A stretch of 64,000 bases of DNA. Source: Paludibacter sp. GTDB taxonomy: Bacteria; Bacteroidota; Bacteroidia; Bacteroidales; Paludibacteraceae. Each line of letters begins with the position of its first letter. Positions within the stretch are counted from its first letter, which is position 1. Location: assembly GCA_010365115.1 (NCBI GenBank), contig JAAFGX010000002.1:37218-101217 (forward strand), read 5' to 3'. Shown here in pieces: positions 33,832 through 43,386 of the stretch. Below the pieces are notes generated by a model. It was given only the letters and a program-made list of their open reading frames with translations. It had not been told where the DNA came from and did not search any database. A program made the translations under genes and the position numbers.

Positions 33832-36114
33832 ATGAAAACTGAAAAATTTGAAGTTACAGGAATGACTTGCTCAGCATGTGTAGCACATGTAGAGAAAAGT
33901 GTAAGTAAACTTGAAGGCGTAAAGGGCGTGAATGTAAACCTATTGACTAACAGTATGACCGTTAGTTTTGATGAGTTGCATTTGAGCCCCGAAGTTATTG
34001 AAGAATCAGTTGAATCAGCTGGTTATGGAGCACATTTATTCGAAGGAAAGTATTATTCTTCTGGAAATTCTGCCACAAAAATTGATTATGTGCTTCAAGA
34101 AAAAGAAGAAATGAGAAAACATTTCTGGATTTCATTTGCTTTTTTAATTCCATTGATGTATTTATCTATGGGTCACATGTTTGGACTGCCAATTCCACCT
34201 GCTTTTCATTTAATAGAATATGCTTTTTTGTATGCTTTTCTTCAGTTTTGGTTGTTGATGCCAATAATGTATAACAACAGACGATATTTTACGAATGGGT
34301 TTAAATCCATGCTAAAGCTTTCGCCCAATATGGATTCGCTTATAGCACTTGGAGCAACTGCAGCCATTGTGTATGGAATTTTTTCGTTGTACCGTATTTA
34401 TCTGGGACTAAAATTTGGTGATTATGCAATGGTCGAGCGTTATTCAAACGATTTGTACTTTGAATCGGCAGGAACTATACTTACCTTAATCACCCTTGGC
34501 AAATTCCTCGAGGCCAAATCGAAAAGCAGGACTTCGGAAGCTTTAACCCGTTTGATGGATTTAGCACCTAAAACCGCTACGGTTATTCGCCATAAAATTG
34601 AAATTGAAATACCAGTGGATGAAGTTTTAGTCAACGAAATGGTCGTTGTACGTCCAGGTCAGCGAGTGCCGGTTGACGGAAAAGTATTAAGTGGTAGTTC
34701 CTCCGTTGATGAATCTGCTTTAACGGGCGAAAGTATGCCTGTTTTCAAACAGAAAGGCGACAACGTGCTTTCTGCCAGTATAAATAAATCCGGGTTTTTC
34801 ACACTTCGTGCTACAAAAGTGGGAAATGACACCACCCTTTCTCAAATTATTAAATTGGTTGAAGAAGCATCTTCATCCAAGGCACCTATTTCACGTTTAG
34901 CCGACCAAATTAGCAGCGTATTTGTACCGATAGTCATAGTTTTTGCATTGTTGGCAACTGCCACATGGTGGTTTTTGGGTTATCCGTTCGATTTTGCTTT
35001 ATCCATTGGTATTGCTGTATTGGTTATTTCATGTCCATGTGCATTAGGTCTTGCTACACCTGTTGCCATAATGGTTGGAACCGGAAAAGGGGCTGAACAT
35101 GGTATCTTGTTCAAATCAGCTGAATCACTGGAAATTGCTCATGCAATTGATACTATAGTTTTGGACAAAACAGGTACTATCACGGAAGGAAAACCAATAA
35201 TTACAGATGTAATAACTGCCAAAACAATTACAGAAAATGAGTTATTGCAAATTGCTGCATCGCTGGAAAAACCCTCAGAACATCCGCTTGCAGATGCTGT
35301 TATAAACGAGGCTAATAAAAAAAGTATTAAAATTGAAGATGTTGAAGACTTTCAGGCACTTCCAGGAAAAGGAATCGAAGCTAAAATTAATGAAAAGAAA
35401 TATCTAGCGGGAAATTTAAAATTTATGCACGATCGGAAAATCAATCTGTTTGAATTTGAATCATTATCCGATAAGTTGGCCGAAGAAGGAAAAACGCCTT
35501 TATTTATTGCTACAGAAAATGAAATATTAGGTATTATTGCAGTAGCAGATGTACTAAAAGCAAACAGTAAAGAAGCCATTGAAAAACTGAAAGCAATGGG
35601 TTTAAATGTAATAATGCTTACCGGTGATCATGCTAAAACCGCCGCAGCCATTCAGGCTCAACTTGGTTTGACGAATGTAATAGCTGAGGTGCTGCCACAA
35701 GATAAAGATAAGGAAATTAAAAAGCTTCAGGCTGCCGGACACAAAGTGGCAATGGTAGGCGATGGAATTAACGATGCGCCTGCATTGATGAGGGCAAACC
35801 TCGGAATTGCTATTGGTGCTGGAACAGATATTGCTATCGAATCGGCCGATGTCGTTTTAATGCACAGCGATTTGCTGGATGCGGTTACCACTATTCGACT
35901 GAGTAAAAAGGTAATGACTAATATAAAGCAAAATTTATTTTGGGCATTCATTTATAATATTATTGGAATTCCGCTTGCAGCAGGACTTTTCTACAGTATG
36001 TTAGGCTGGAAACTCAATCCTATGATTGCTGCTGCGGCTATGAGTTTCAGTTCAATTACAGTTGTGCTAAATGCTTTGCGATTATTGCGGTTTAAACCAA
36101 CTGTTCCAAATTAA
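33832..36114 (+). CDS. copA: Copper-exporting P1B-type ATPase
   Basis: A 760-residue Cu+ ATPase of the inner membrane. One N-terminal HMA domain has GMTCSACVAHVEKS (CxxC at 13-16). Eight membrane helices are expected, with the ion-path motif CPC at 401-403 (SCPCALGLATPVA). The phosphorylation site is DKTGTI (Asp445), with SEHPLADAV for nucleotide binding and MVGDGINDAPAL at the hinge. It would expel Cu+ to the periplasm. A CopZ gene follows after 31 bases, making the usual pair. No copper regulator is seen nearby. Confidence 0.96.
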   Translation: MKTEKFEVTGMTCSACVAHVEKSVSKLEGVKGVNVNLLTNSMTVSFDELHLSPEVIEESVESAGYGAHLFEGKYYSSGNSATKIDYVLQEKEEMRKHFWISFAFLIPLMYLSMGHMFGLPIPPAFHLIEYAFLYAFLQFWLLMPIMYNNRRYFTNGFKSMLKLSPNMDSLIALGATAAIVYGIFSLYRIYLGLKFGDYAMVERYSNDLYFESAGTILTLITLGKFLEAKSKSRTSEALTRLMDLAPKTATVIRHKIEIEIPVDEVLVNEMVVVRPGQRVPVDGKVLSGSSSVDESALTGESMPVFKQKGDNVLSASINKSGFFTLRATKVGNDTTLSQIIKLVEEASSSKAPISRLADQISSVFVPIVIVFALLATATWWFLGYPFDFALSIGIAVLVISCPCALGLATPVAIMVGTGKGAEHGILFKSAESLEIAHAIDTIVLDKTGTITEGKPIITDVITAKTITENELLQIAASLEKPSEHPLADAVINEANKKSIKIEDVEDFQALPGKGIEAKINEKKYLAGNLKFMHDRKINLFEFESLSDKLAEEGKTPLFIATENEILGIIAVADVLKANSKEAIEKLKAMGLNVIMLTGDHAKTAAAIQAQLGLTNVIAEVLPQDKDKEIKKLQAAGHKVAMVGDGINDAPALMRANLGIAIGAGTDIAIESADVVLMHSDLLDAVTTIRLSKKVMTNIKQNLFWAFIYNIIGIPLAAGLFYSMLGWKLNPMIAAAAMSFSSITVVLNALRLLRFKPTVPN

Positions 36115-36145
36115 ATATATAAAACAACTATTAAAATTTAAAATT

Positions 36146-36355
36146 ATGCTAGTAAAAACACTGAATATCAAAGGAATGAGCTGTGGTCATTGTTCAGCTC
36201 GTGTTGAAAAAGCACTGAATAGTATCAATGGCGTAGAAGCAAAAGTGGATTTAGAAACCAACTCGGCCAAAGTAATTTTAACTGAAGCAGTATCCGATAA
36301 TATGATGAAAGCTGCAGTTGATAATGTAGGCTATGAAGTAACAAATGTAGAATAG
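36146..36355 (+). CDS. copZ: Copper chaperone CopZ (heavy-metal-associated domain)
   Basis: A 69-residue single HMA domain with GMSCGHCSARVEKAL (CxxC at 13-16) and the C-terminal VDNVGYEV. It binds Cu+ in the cytosol and passes it to CopA. The ATG at 36146 is used; an upstream ATG at 36071 lies inside copA in another frame. It lies 31 bases after copA, so is co-transcribed, and ends in a hairpin terminator. Confidence 0.93.
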   Translation: MLVKTLNIKGMSCGHCSARVEKALNSINGVEAKVDLETNSAKVILTEAVSDNMMKAAVDNVGYEVTNVE

Positions 36356-36412
36356 CAAAATATCATATTTATCAACAAGGTTGGTAAGTAAGGTATTAAT
36401 TCAAGAATAATG

Positions 36413-36442
36413 AAAAGGAAGGTTGACACTTTCCTTTTTTTT
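36413..36442 (+). terminator. Intrinsic terminator after copA-copZ
   Basis: AAAAGGAA (36413-36420) and TTCCTTTT (36431-36438) pair around a 10-base loop, followed by a T-run. The 200 bases after it up to the next gene are AT-rich with no other visible element. Confidence 0.7.
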
Positions 36443-36649
36443 GCGCTTTCACGTTCTTTAAAAATTTCGTTTGCTTTCAAACTCAATATTAAAATTTATT
36501 TTCATACTTTTACATAAACTAATTATAAGTTTCTTCTGTTATTTAATTATGTTTTATATGAAATTCATTATAATGCAATGATATTGAATTTCTTATAAAC
36601 AATGTCAAATACATAATTATTAAATCTATTTTAAATCGAAATCAAAACT

Positions 36650-39511
36650 ATGTATTTTAAAGTAAAAAAGCATCTGTTCTTTTTCCTAGTTTTCATTTCT
36701 GTTTATATTAATTGTCAGGAATTCACGCCCATAGTCAGTCAGTTTACCAAAAACAACTATAATGCTTCCAACCAAAACTGGGCTGTAAGTCAAAGTGCGG
36801 ATGGATTAATGTATTTTGGCAATAATCAAGGACTTTTGCAGTTTGATGGTACGTTGTGGAAGACATATACGATTCCCGAAAACAAAATTGCCCGTTCAAT
36901 ACTCATAAAAGGCAATCGTATTTTTGTTGGTTCGTTCGAAGAATTCGGATATTTTGAAAAGAATAATACCGGACAATTAATGTACACATCCCTCTCTGCC
37001 AAACTGTCGGATTACAAGATGCAAAATGATGAAATATGGAATATTCTGGATGTTGACGGCACTGTGATTTTTCAATCGTTCACCTCCTATTTTACGCTCA
37101 AAAATAATGAAGTAAAAGGCTTTCGATGCCCTTACACTTTCCTGTTTTTCAATATCCACAATGCTAAAATCTACACTCACACCGACCAATTTGGATTTAG
37201 TATGCTCAATTTAAATACCAACTCGTTTGTTCCAGTAAAAAATACCATTCTGAAAAGCCCGGTTGTGTCGGTGCTGACTTTAGATCCCACTCATGCCTTA
37301 TTGGTAACCAAATCGGATGGATTGTTTTTGTTCGATGGCAGCAATATCTTGCGCTTTACAACCGATGCAGATGCCGAATTGAAAAAGGATGAAATCAACA
37401 GGGCGGTTATTACACCCGATGGATTAATCGTTTTGGGAACAATTCTGAATGGTGTTACGGCTATCGACAAGCAAGGTCGAAAACATTGGACATTAAATTC
37501 ATCGAATGTACTTCAAAACAACACCGTGCTCGGCATGTTTTGCGATAGGAATAATAATCTGTGGCTGGCGTTGGACAAAGGAATTTCGCTGTTGCAACTG
37601 AACTCATCTATTCGCTACATTAACGCGTTCGCTCCTTCAGTTGGAGCCATTTATTCGTTGAATTACGACAAACCAAATTTGTATATCGGTACAAATCAGG
37701 GATTATATAAAGCCGTGCTGAACCTCGAGAAAAGAAGCATTGAAAACCTGCATCTTGAACCAAAAATTAAGGGTCAGGTGTGGAGTGTAAATCAATTCGA
37801 CAACCAACAAATTTGTGGAAATAACGAGGAAACCTTTGAAATTTCTCAGAATGAAGCCCGCTATCTTTCGCCGGTAAAAGGTGGAATTTGTATCAAAAAA
37901 GGATATATTCATGGCAAAGAAGTATTGGTGCAAGGCACTTATACCCAACTTTGCATTTACGAAAAGGTGAATGGTAAGTGGACATTCAGTCATACAATTG
38001 AGAATTTTGTGAATCCTATTCGATATATTGAAATTGACTATACCGGAACCATTTGGGCCGGACATTTACATCAAGGTCTTTACGCTATTCAGCTTTCCAC
38101 CGATTTGAAAAAGATGGAGAACATCAAAACTTTCGAGTCGCTTAATCAGAAAAATCAGTACCCTATCAATGTATTTTCCATCAATAACCGGGTGGTTTTT
38201 ACCGACAATACTGGATTTTATACCTTCGACGATATTCAGAAAAAAATAATTCCCTTTGTAGAATTAAATCGCGGATTGGGATATTTTTCGCAGGCTTATC
38301 GTGTTTGTCATTTTAAATCGAATCAATATTGGTTTATCCGAAATAATGAAGCAGCTTTGTTCGAAGTGAAAGCAAGTGCAGCAAAACTGATCGATGTGGT
38401 TCAATATTCTCTTTTTCTGAACCAGAGTGTAGACGATTACCAGAATATTATCCCGCTTTCCGAATACGAATGCCTTATTACACTCGAAAACGGATTGGCA
38501 TTATATCATACGGGTAAAGCTTTGAATAATCAAATAGAAGCGAGTTTGAAGATGAAAAGCATTCAAAATTCGGATGCTGAATCGAAGAAAATTGAATTTT
38601 TGCCACTTCTTTCCGAAATTGCACCTTCAATACCTTTCGAACGAAACAATATCGTTTTTACAGTTTTTTATCCTCAATACAGCAATCTCAATAATCTCAG
38701 CTTCCGGTTTAAGTTGGAAGGATTGGATAAAGTTTGGAATGAACCTGTGGCTTCTTCAACAAAAGGATACAGTTACCTACCGCACGGAGAATATACGTTG
38801 AGGGCAGAAGTGATGACTAAAAGCGGGATTACGCTTTCCACCGTCAGTTACGCTTTTGTGGTTCTTCCGCCATTTTATTTAAGCCTTGCTGCTAAAATAG
38901 TGTACCTAATTTTGATACTTTTGCTTCTATACATTATCTATTTTTACATTCAACGGTCGTTTCATGCAAAAAAAGAAAAAATCCGATTGGAGCAAGAAGA
39001 AATCAGCAACAAAGAAATTGAAATGCGCGAAAAACAGATTATTGCACTTCAGAACGAAAAACTGGAAACGGAATTAACCATTAAAAGCAAGGAGTTGGCT
39101 GAGTCAACCATGACCATCATTAAGAAAAATGAAATTCTGGTTACCATAAAAGAAGAAGTAATTGCTCAGAAACTGGCATTGGGTTCTCATTATCCGGCAA
39201 AATATTACGATAAGCTAATCAGATTATTAGATGAAAATTTGACTTCTGAATCGGATTGGGCCATTTTCCAAACCAATTTCGACCGTATCCACGAAAACTT
39301 TTTCAGGAACTTACACATTCAATTTCCCGATCTTACTTCGAACGATTTGCGGTTTTGTGCCTATTTGCGACTGAATCTTTCAAGTAAAGACATAGCGCAT
39401 TTGATGAATATCACCTTGAAAGGTGTAGAAGTAGCTCGCTCCCGAATTAGAAAAAAAATTGGAATACCTTCAAATAAGAGTTTGACCGAATTTATGATTG
39501 AATTTAAATGA
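36650..39511 (+). CDS. Membrane-bound triple-tyrosine (Y_Y_Y) regulator with LuxR-type HTH
   Basis: A 953-residue one-component regulator of the hybrid-like Bacteroidetes type. After a signal anchor (about 1-20) the periplasmic part has seven or more two-component propeller repeats (e.g. SQSADGLMYFGNNQGLLQFD) and a Y_Y_Y domain (about 675-740, NLSFRFKLEGLDKVWNEPV). A single helix near 745-768 (IVYLILILLLLYIIYFYI) leads to a long coiled coil and a C-terminal LuxR-type HTH (LSSKDIAHLMNITLKGVEVARSRI). There is no kinase or receiver domain, so the sensor would act directly on DNA. Neither neighbour looks like a target. Confidence 0.9.
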   Translation: MYFKVKKHLFFFLVFISVYINCQEFTPIVSQFTKNNYNASNQNWAVSQSADGLMYFGNNQGLLQFDGTLWKTYTIPENKIARSILIKGNRIFVGSFEEFGYFEKNNTGQLMYTSLSAKLSDYKMQNDEIWNILDVDGTVIFQSFTSYFTLKNNEVKGFRCPYTFLFFNIHNAKIYTHTDQFGFSMLNLNTNSFVPVKNTILKSPVVSVLTLDPTHALLVTKSDGLFLFDGSNILRFTTDADAELKKDEINRAVITPDGLIVLGTILNGVTAIDKQGRKHWTLNSSNVLQNNTVLGMFCDRNNNLWLALDKGISLLQLNSSIRYINAFAPSVGAIYSLNYDKPNLYIGTNQGLYKAVLNLEKRSIENLHLEPKIKGQVWSVNQFDNQQICGNNEETFEISQNEARYLSPVKGGICIKKGYIHGKEVLVQGTYTQLCIYEKVNGKWTFSHTIENFVNPIRYIEIDYTGTIWAGHLHQGLYAIQLSTDLKKMENIKTFESLNQKNQYPINVFSINNRVVFTDNTGFYTFDDIQKKIIPFVELNRGLGYFSQAYRVCHFKSNQYWFIRNNEAALFEVKASAAKLIDVVQYSLFLNQSVDDYQNIIPLSEYECLITLENGLALYHTGKALNNQIEASLKMKSIQNSDAESKKIEFLPLLSEIAPSIPFERNNIVFTVFYPQYSNLNNLSFRFKLEGLDKVWNEPVASSTKGYSYLPHGEYTLRAEVMTKSGITLSTVSYAFVVLPPFYLSLAAKIVYLILILLLLYIIYFYIQRSFHAKKEKIRLEQEEISNKEIEMREKQIIALQNEKLETELTIKSKELAESTMTIIKKNEILVTIKEEVIAQKLALGSHYPAKYYDKLIRLLDENLTSESDWAIFQTNFDRIHENFFRNLHIQFPDLTSNDLRFCAYLRLNLSSKDIAHLMNITLKGVEVARSRIRKKIGIPSNKSLTEFMIEFK

Positions 39512-39525
39512 CGTAAATTTAAGAA

Positions 39526-41364
39526 TTAAAAGGACTGCATATCGCACAACCTTTTATAATAACCATCTAATTCAATTAATTCATCGTGTTTCCCTCGTTC
39601 CACAATTTTTCCTTCGTGAAGTACACAAATTTCGTCGGCACGTTTGATAGTTGACAGACGGTGAGCTACCACCAATGTGGTGCGGTTTTTCATTAAATGT
39701 TCCAAGGCTTGTTGAACCATTTTTTCCGATTCGGTATCCAATGCCGACGTTGCTTCGTCGAGAATGAGGATAGGAGGGTTTTTAAGAATAGCACGTGCAA
39801 TGCTGATACGTTGGCGCTGACCGCCCGAAAGCTTACTGCCACGGTCGCCAATGGTCGATTCGTAACCGTTTTCAGTTGCCATTATAAAATCGTGGGCATT
39901 GGCAATTTTTGCAGCTTCAATAACTTGTTCCATTTTTGCATTATCTACGCCAAACGAAATATTATTGAAAAAAGAATCGTTAAACAAAATCGCTTCCTGG
40001 TTCACATTTCCCATTTGCGAACGAATATCGTGCTTTTTAAATTTCTTAATATTTACTCCATCCATTAAAATCTCACCTTTTACAGGATCGTAATAACGGG
40101 GCAATAAATCTACCAGCGTTGATTTTCCCGAGCCCGATTGACCAACAAGTGCAACAGTGTGCCCTTTGGTAACTACCAGATTGATATCGCGCAAAACCCA
40201 ATCATTTTGATATTTGAAACTAATGCCCCTAAACTCAATTTTATCGGAAAACGGTTGTAAAATCTGTGGATTTTTCGGTTCTTTTATAATATTTTCGCTC
40301 ATCAGAATTTTGTCCACACGTTCGAGCGAAGCCATTCCTTTGTGAATACTGTACGAAGCTTTTGATAATTCTTTGGCAGGGGCAATAATGCTGTAGAAAA
40401 TGACAATATAATAGATAAATTCCGCCGCACCAATGTTGCTGTTGTTCCCCAAAATAAGAACTCCGCCAAACCAAAGTAAAATAGCAATAACCATAGTACC
40501 CATTAATTCGCTTACTGGATGAGCCAGATTAAACCGACGGTTTATTCGATTAAAAGTTTTACGTAATTTCTCGTTTAATGCGGCGAAACGAGCTTCCAGT
40601 TTGTGTTCGGCGTTAAATGCTTTAATTACTCGCAAACCACCCAACGTTTCTTCAATTTGTGAAAGTAACTCGCCAGATTGCTCCTGTCCCAAAGTAGAAC
40701 TGCGTTTCAACGATTGACCAATTCGCCCGATTAACCAACCGCTTACTGGCAAGAGAACCAATACAAAAAGAGTCAACTCCCAACTCATGGCAAACATTAC
40801 TCCGAGATAAATCAGAATCATGATTGGATTTTTGAAAATCAAATCCAACGAACTCATGATAGACACTTCCACTTCACCCACATCGCCTGTCATGCGCGAC
40901 ATGATATCTCCTTTTCGTTCATCGGTAAAAAATCCAATAGGCAGATGAATGATTTTTTTATAAAGTTGGTTTCGCAAATCGCGTAAAACGCCTGTGCGAA
41001 TCGGAATCATAAAATACGATCCGAAATAAGAAAATCCGGTTTTGAAGGCGGTCATTATCACCAGAAAAAGTCCAAGATAAAGCAATGCAGAACTTGGTCC
41101 GACATATTCGATCATTTGCCCAACGGTATAAAAAAGATTATTTTTTATACCGGCAGTTATTTCCTTCATACTATCACCCCATGTCCATGCGAGATAAACT
41201 TTGTTTACTTCTTCTATCTTGAACAGGATTTGCAACACAGGTATGATGGCTGCGAACGAGAATAAGCTAAAAACTGTTGAAAGCAAATTAAACAGTAAGC
41301 TTAATAAAACGTATTTTTTATACGGCGGAATAAACCGCTTGAGAAGTGTCAGAAATTTGAACAT
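39526..41364 (-). CDS. MsbA-like ABC exporter (fused membrane and ATPase domains)
   Basis: A 612-residue half-transporter. About six membrane helices fill residues 15-330. The ATPase domain has Walker A GQSGSGKST at 408-416, the signature LSGGQRQRISIARA and Walker B ILILDEATSALD. This is the family of lipid A and multidrug exporters (MsbA, MDR). The likely substrate is a lipid, given that many Bacteroidetes have several such proteins. A repeat-bounded S23 unit starts 5 bases upstream of its start codon. Confidence 0.93.
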   Translation of the reverse strand: MFKFLTLLKRFIPPYKKYVLLSLLFNLLSTVFSLFSFAAIIPVLQILFKIEEVNKVYLAWTWGDSMKEITAGIKNNLFYTVGQMIEYVGPSSALLYLGLFLVIMTAFKTGFSYFGSYFMIPIRTGVLRDLRNQLYKKIIHLPIGFFTDERKGDIMSRMTGDVGEVEVSIMSSLDLIFKNPIMILIYLGVMFAMSWELTLFVLVLLPVSGWLIGRIGQSLKRSSTLGQEQSGELLSQIEETLGGLRVIKAFNAEHKLEARFAALNEKLRKTFNRINRRFNLAHPVSELMGTMVIAILLWFGGVLILGNNSNIGAAEFIYYIVIFYSIIAPAKELSKASYSIHKGMASLERVDKILMSENIIKEPKNPQILQPFSDKIEFRGISFKYQNDWVLRDINLVVTKGHTVALVGQSGSGKSTLVDLLPRYYDPVKGEILMDGVNIKKFKKHDIRSQMGNVNQEAILFNDSFFNNISFGVDNAKMEQVIEAAKIANAHDFIMATENGYESTIGDRGSKLSGGQRQRISIARAILKNPPILILDEATSALDTESEKMVQQALEHLMKNRTTLVVAHRLSTIKRADEICVLHEGKIVERGKHDELIELDGYYKRLCDMQSF

Positions 41365-41368
41365 GGAA

Positions 41369-41400
41369 TAGTCGGTAGTTTATAGTCGGTAGTTTATAGT
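41369..41400. repeat. Left 32-bp inverted repeat of the S23 unit
   Basis: Two tandem copies of the unit TAGTCGGTAGTTTATAGT (sharing TAGT at their join) fill 41369-41400. The reverse complement recurs at 41799-41830 with 31 of 32 bases equal, so the two bound a 462-bp unit. The repeat starts 5 bases upstream of the ABC exporter start and supplies the stop codon (41394-41396) of the S23 gene. Confidence 0.85.
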
Positions 41401-41780
41401 GGTGCAACTCCAAATTTTTCAGGGTTATTAAGCATGTACGATAAGAGTTTACCTACTTCTTCATTAATTTCAATTCTTTTATTATAGTCTGTTTCGCTTA
41501 TATATTTACACTTAATCGCAAAATCAAGCCAAACTAAAGTCTCGCTATTTTCGCCCAAACAATCAGTCATTTTTAGTAGAAAATGTTTGTGTTAGGTTCT
41601 TTTCCGGTAGGCTTCAGCTAAATTAGCACACACAGAGCGCGAAGATCTCCGTATCTGATCTGTTAGTGAATATTTTTCCTCATGAGGAAATCCAATTGTT
41701 ACATCAAAAATACAACTAGCCTGTTCAAATGGCTTCTTATAAGCCATTAGATCCCGAAAATCCTGATAGTTTCCACCCAT
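41394..41780 (-). pseudogene. Four-helix bundle (23S rRNA-intervening-sequence, S23) protein gene with an in-frame stop codon
   Basis: Residues 1-62 end in AEAYRKRT, followed by TAA at 41592-41594. The frame then continues without any shift as HKHFLLKMTDCLGENSETLV, then WLDFAI and LLSYMLNNPEKFGVAPL, to the stop at 41394. S23 proteins normally have YRKRxYPKHF here, so the TAA replaces the Tyr codon by one base change. The full frame is 128 residues, the usual length, and the distal half is well kept. It is thus a recent nonsense mutation, or a stop read through. It lies between inverted repeats. Confidence 0.85.
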
Positions 41781-41798
41781 AATAATTATTGATTATAA

Positions 41799-41830
41799 AC
41801 TATTAACTACCGACTATAAACTACCGACTA
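41799..41830. repeat. Right 32-bp inverted repeat of the S23 unit
   Basis: The reverse complement of the left repeat with one difference (T for A at 41804). It ends 3 bases before the purB stop codon, so the unit fills the whole space between purB and the ABC exporter. Confidence 0.85.
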
Positions 41831-41833
41831 ATT

Positions 41834-43177
41834 TCAAACTCCCGTATAATTTCTTGGTGTAATGCGTTTTAATTCCTCTTTTACCGATTGGCTGACATCT
41901 AGCGTTTCGATAAAATCACGAATCGACTTTTCATTTATTCCTTCGTTGGTACGGGTCAATGCTTTTAATGCTTCGTATGGCGATGGATACGCTTCGCGGC
42001 GCAAAATAGTTTGAATTCCTTCGGCAACCACCGCCCAGGTATTGTCCAAATCACGGTAAATGGCTGTTTCGTTTAGTAACAGTTTGCTCAATCCTTTCAA
42101 AATGCTTTGCGAAGCAATAATAGTATGTGCAAATGGAACGCCCACGTTGCGCAATACAGTGCTGTCGGTCAAATCGCGTTGCAAACGTGAAATAGGCAAT
42201 TTGCCGGATAAAAATTCCAATGAAGCATTGGCGATGGCCAGATTTCCTTCCGCATTTTCAAAATCTATCGGGTTTACTTTATGAGGCATTGCCGATGAAC
42301 CAACTTCGCCCGCTTTGATTCGTTGTTTGAAATATTCCATCGAAACGTAGGTCCAAATATCACGGCAAAAATCGATTAATATGGTATTGATACGTTTCAT
42401 GGCGTCAAACTGAGCGGCCATATTATCGTAATTTGAAATCTGGGTTGTCCATTGCTCGCGCTCCAAACCTAGTTTTTCATCTACAAATTTATTTCCAAAG
42501 TTCTTCCAGTCGATGGCAGGATAAGCCACTGCATGTGCATTAAAATTGCCGGTAGCACCACCAAATTTGGCTGAATTCGGAGCTAATTTTAAAGTAGCAA
42601 TTTGTTTGTTAAGGCGGTTTACAAAAACCATCATTTCTTTTCCCAAACGGGTGGGTGATGCAGGCTGTCCGTGTGTTTTTGCCAACATGGAAACATCGCG
42701 CCATGCATCAACAATGTGATTCAAAGACTGCATCAATACTTCCATTTCGGGATAATAAACCTCGGCTAATGCATCTTTTATTGAAAGCGGAACGGCTGTA
42801 TTGTTAATATCCTGAGAAGTCAATCCAAAATGTATAAACTCTTTGAAAGTTTCCAAGCCGAGTAAATCAAATTTTTCTTTTATAAAATATTCAATTGCTT
42901 TTACATCATGGTTTGTAACACTTTCTATTTCTTTTACTTTCAAAGCATCAGCTTCCGTAAAATTTAGATACAAAGACCTTAATTTAGGATAAACAGAAGC
43001 AGGAACTTGTTCCAGTTGTTTCAATGGAATTTCACACAGGGCAATAAAATATTCAACTTCCACCAATACCCTATAGCGTATCAACGCATATTCGGAAAAA
43101 TAAGTGGCATAAGCTTCAGTTTTTGAACGATAACGACCATCGACGGGAGAAATTGCAGTAAGCAAGGATAAGTTCAT
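41834..43177 (-). CDS. purB: Adenylosuccinate lyase
   Basis: A 447-residue enzyme for two steps of purine synthesis: splitting SAICAR and adenylosuccinate with release of fumarate. The fumarase-superfamily signature GSSAMPHKVNPIDFENAEGN is in the third quarter, preceded by THGQPASPTRLGKEM and TSQDINNTA. The N-terminus LTAISPVDGRYRSKTEAYA is the family hallmark. Complete. The S23 unit follows directly after its stop. Confidence 0.97.
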   Translation of the reverse strand: MNLSLLTAISPVDGRYRSKTEAYATYFSEYALIRYRVLVEVEYFIALCEIPLKQLEQVPASVYPKLRSLYLNFTEADALKVKEIESVTNHDVKAIEYFIKEKFDLLGLETFKEFIHFGLTSQDINNTAVPLSIKDALAEVYYPEMEVLMQSLNHIVDAWRDVSMLAKTHGQPASPTRLGKEMMVFVNRLNKQIATLKLAPNSAKFGGATGNFNAHAVAYPAIDWKNFGNKFVDEKLGLEREQWTTQISNYDNMAAQFDAMKRINTILIDFCRDIWTYVSMEYFKQRIKAGEVGSSAMPHKVNPIDFENAEGNLAIANASLEFLSGKLPISRLQRDLTDSTVLRNVGVPFAHTIIASQSILKGLSKLLLNETAIYRDLDNTWAVVAEGIQTILRREAYPSPYEALKALTRTNEGINEKSIRDFIETLDVSQSVKEELKRITPRNYTGV

Positions 43178-43239
43178 ACGAAATAATTTTGTAGTTTAAC
43201 GAGAAACCAATCAGTCGGTTTCGGTATGGAAATAAGCCG

Positions 43240-43247
43240 CAAAGTTA
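43240..43247 (-). promoter_or_regulatory. -7 box upstream of purB
   Basis: The minus strand reads TAACTTTG, an exact TAnnTTTG match 63 bases before the purB start. The -33 element is not evident. Confidence 0.4.
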
Positions 43248-43284
43248 AGCAATTTCACCGGATTATAAAAGTTTATAGTACCCG

Positions 43285-43316
43285 CTTGCAACACTGATTC
43301 TTTTTCTCTACTTTTG
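43285..43316 (+). promoter_or_regulatory. Bacteroidetes-type promoter of psd
   Basis: CTTG (43285-43288) and TACTTTTG (43309-43316) are 20 bases apart; the -7 is a full TAnnTTTG match and the -33 has one mismatch. It predicts a leader of about 65 bases. Confidence 0.5.
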
Positions 43317-43386
43317 TTATTCAATTTAAAAAAAAACCGAGATACTTACAATCGGTTATTATCAGGAACTTAATTTTCAAACTTAC

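Noticed and set aside
41394..41591. Frameshift in the S23 gene
   Set aside because: Codon by codon, the distal part is in the same frame as the first 62 codons; only a TAA separates them, so it is a nonsense codon and not a shift.
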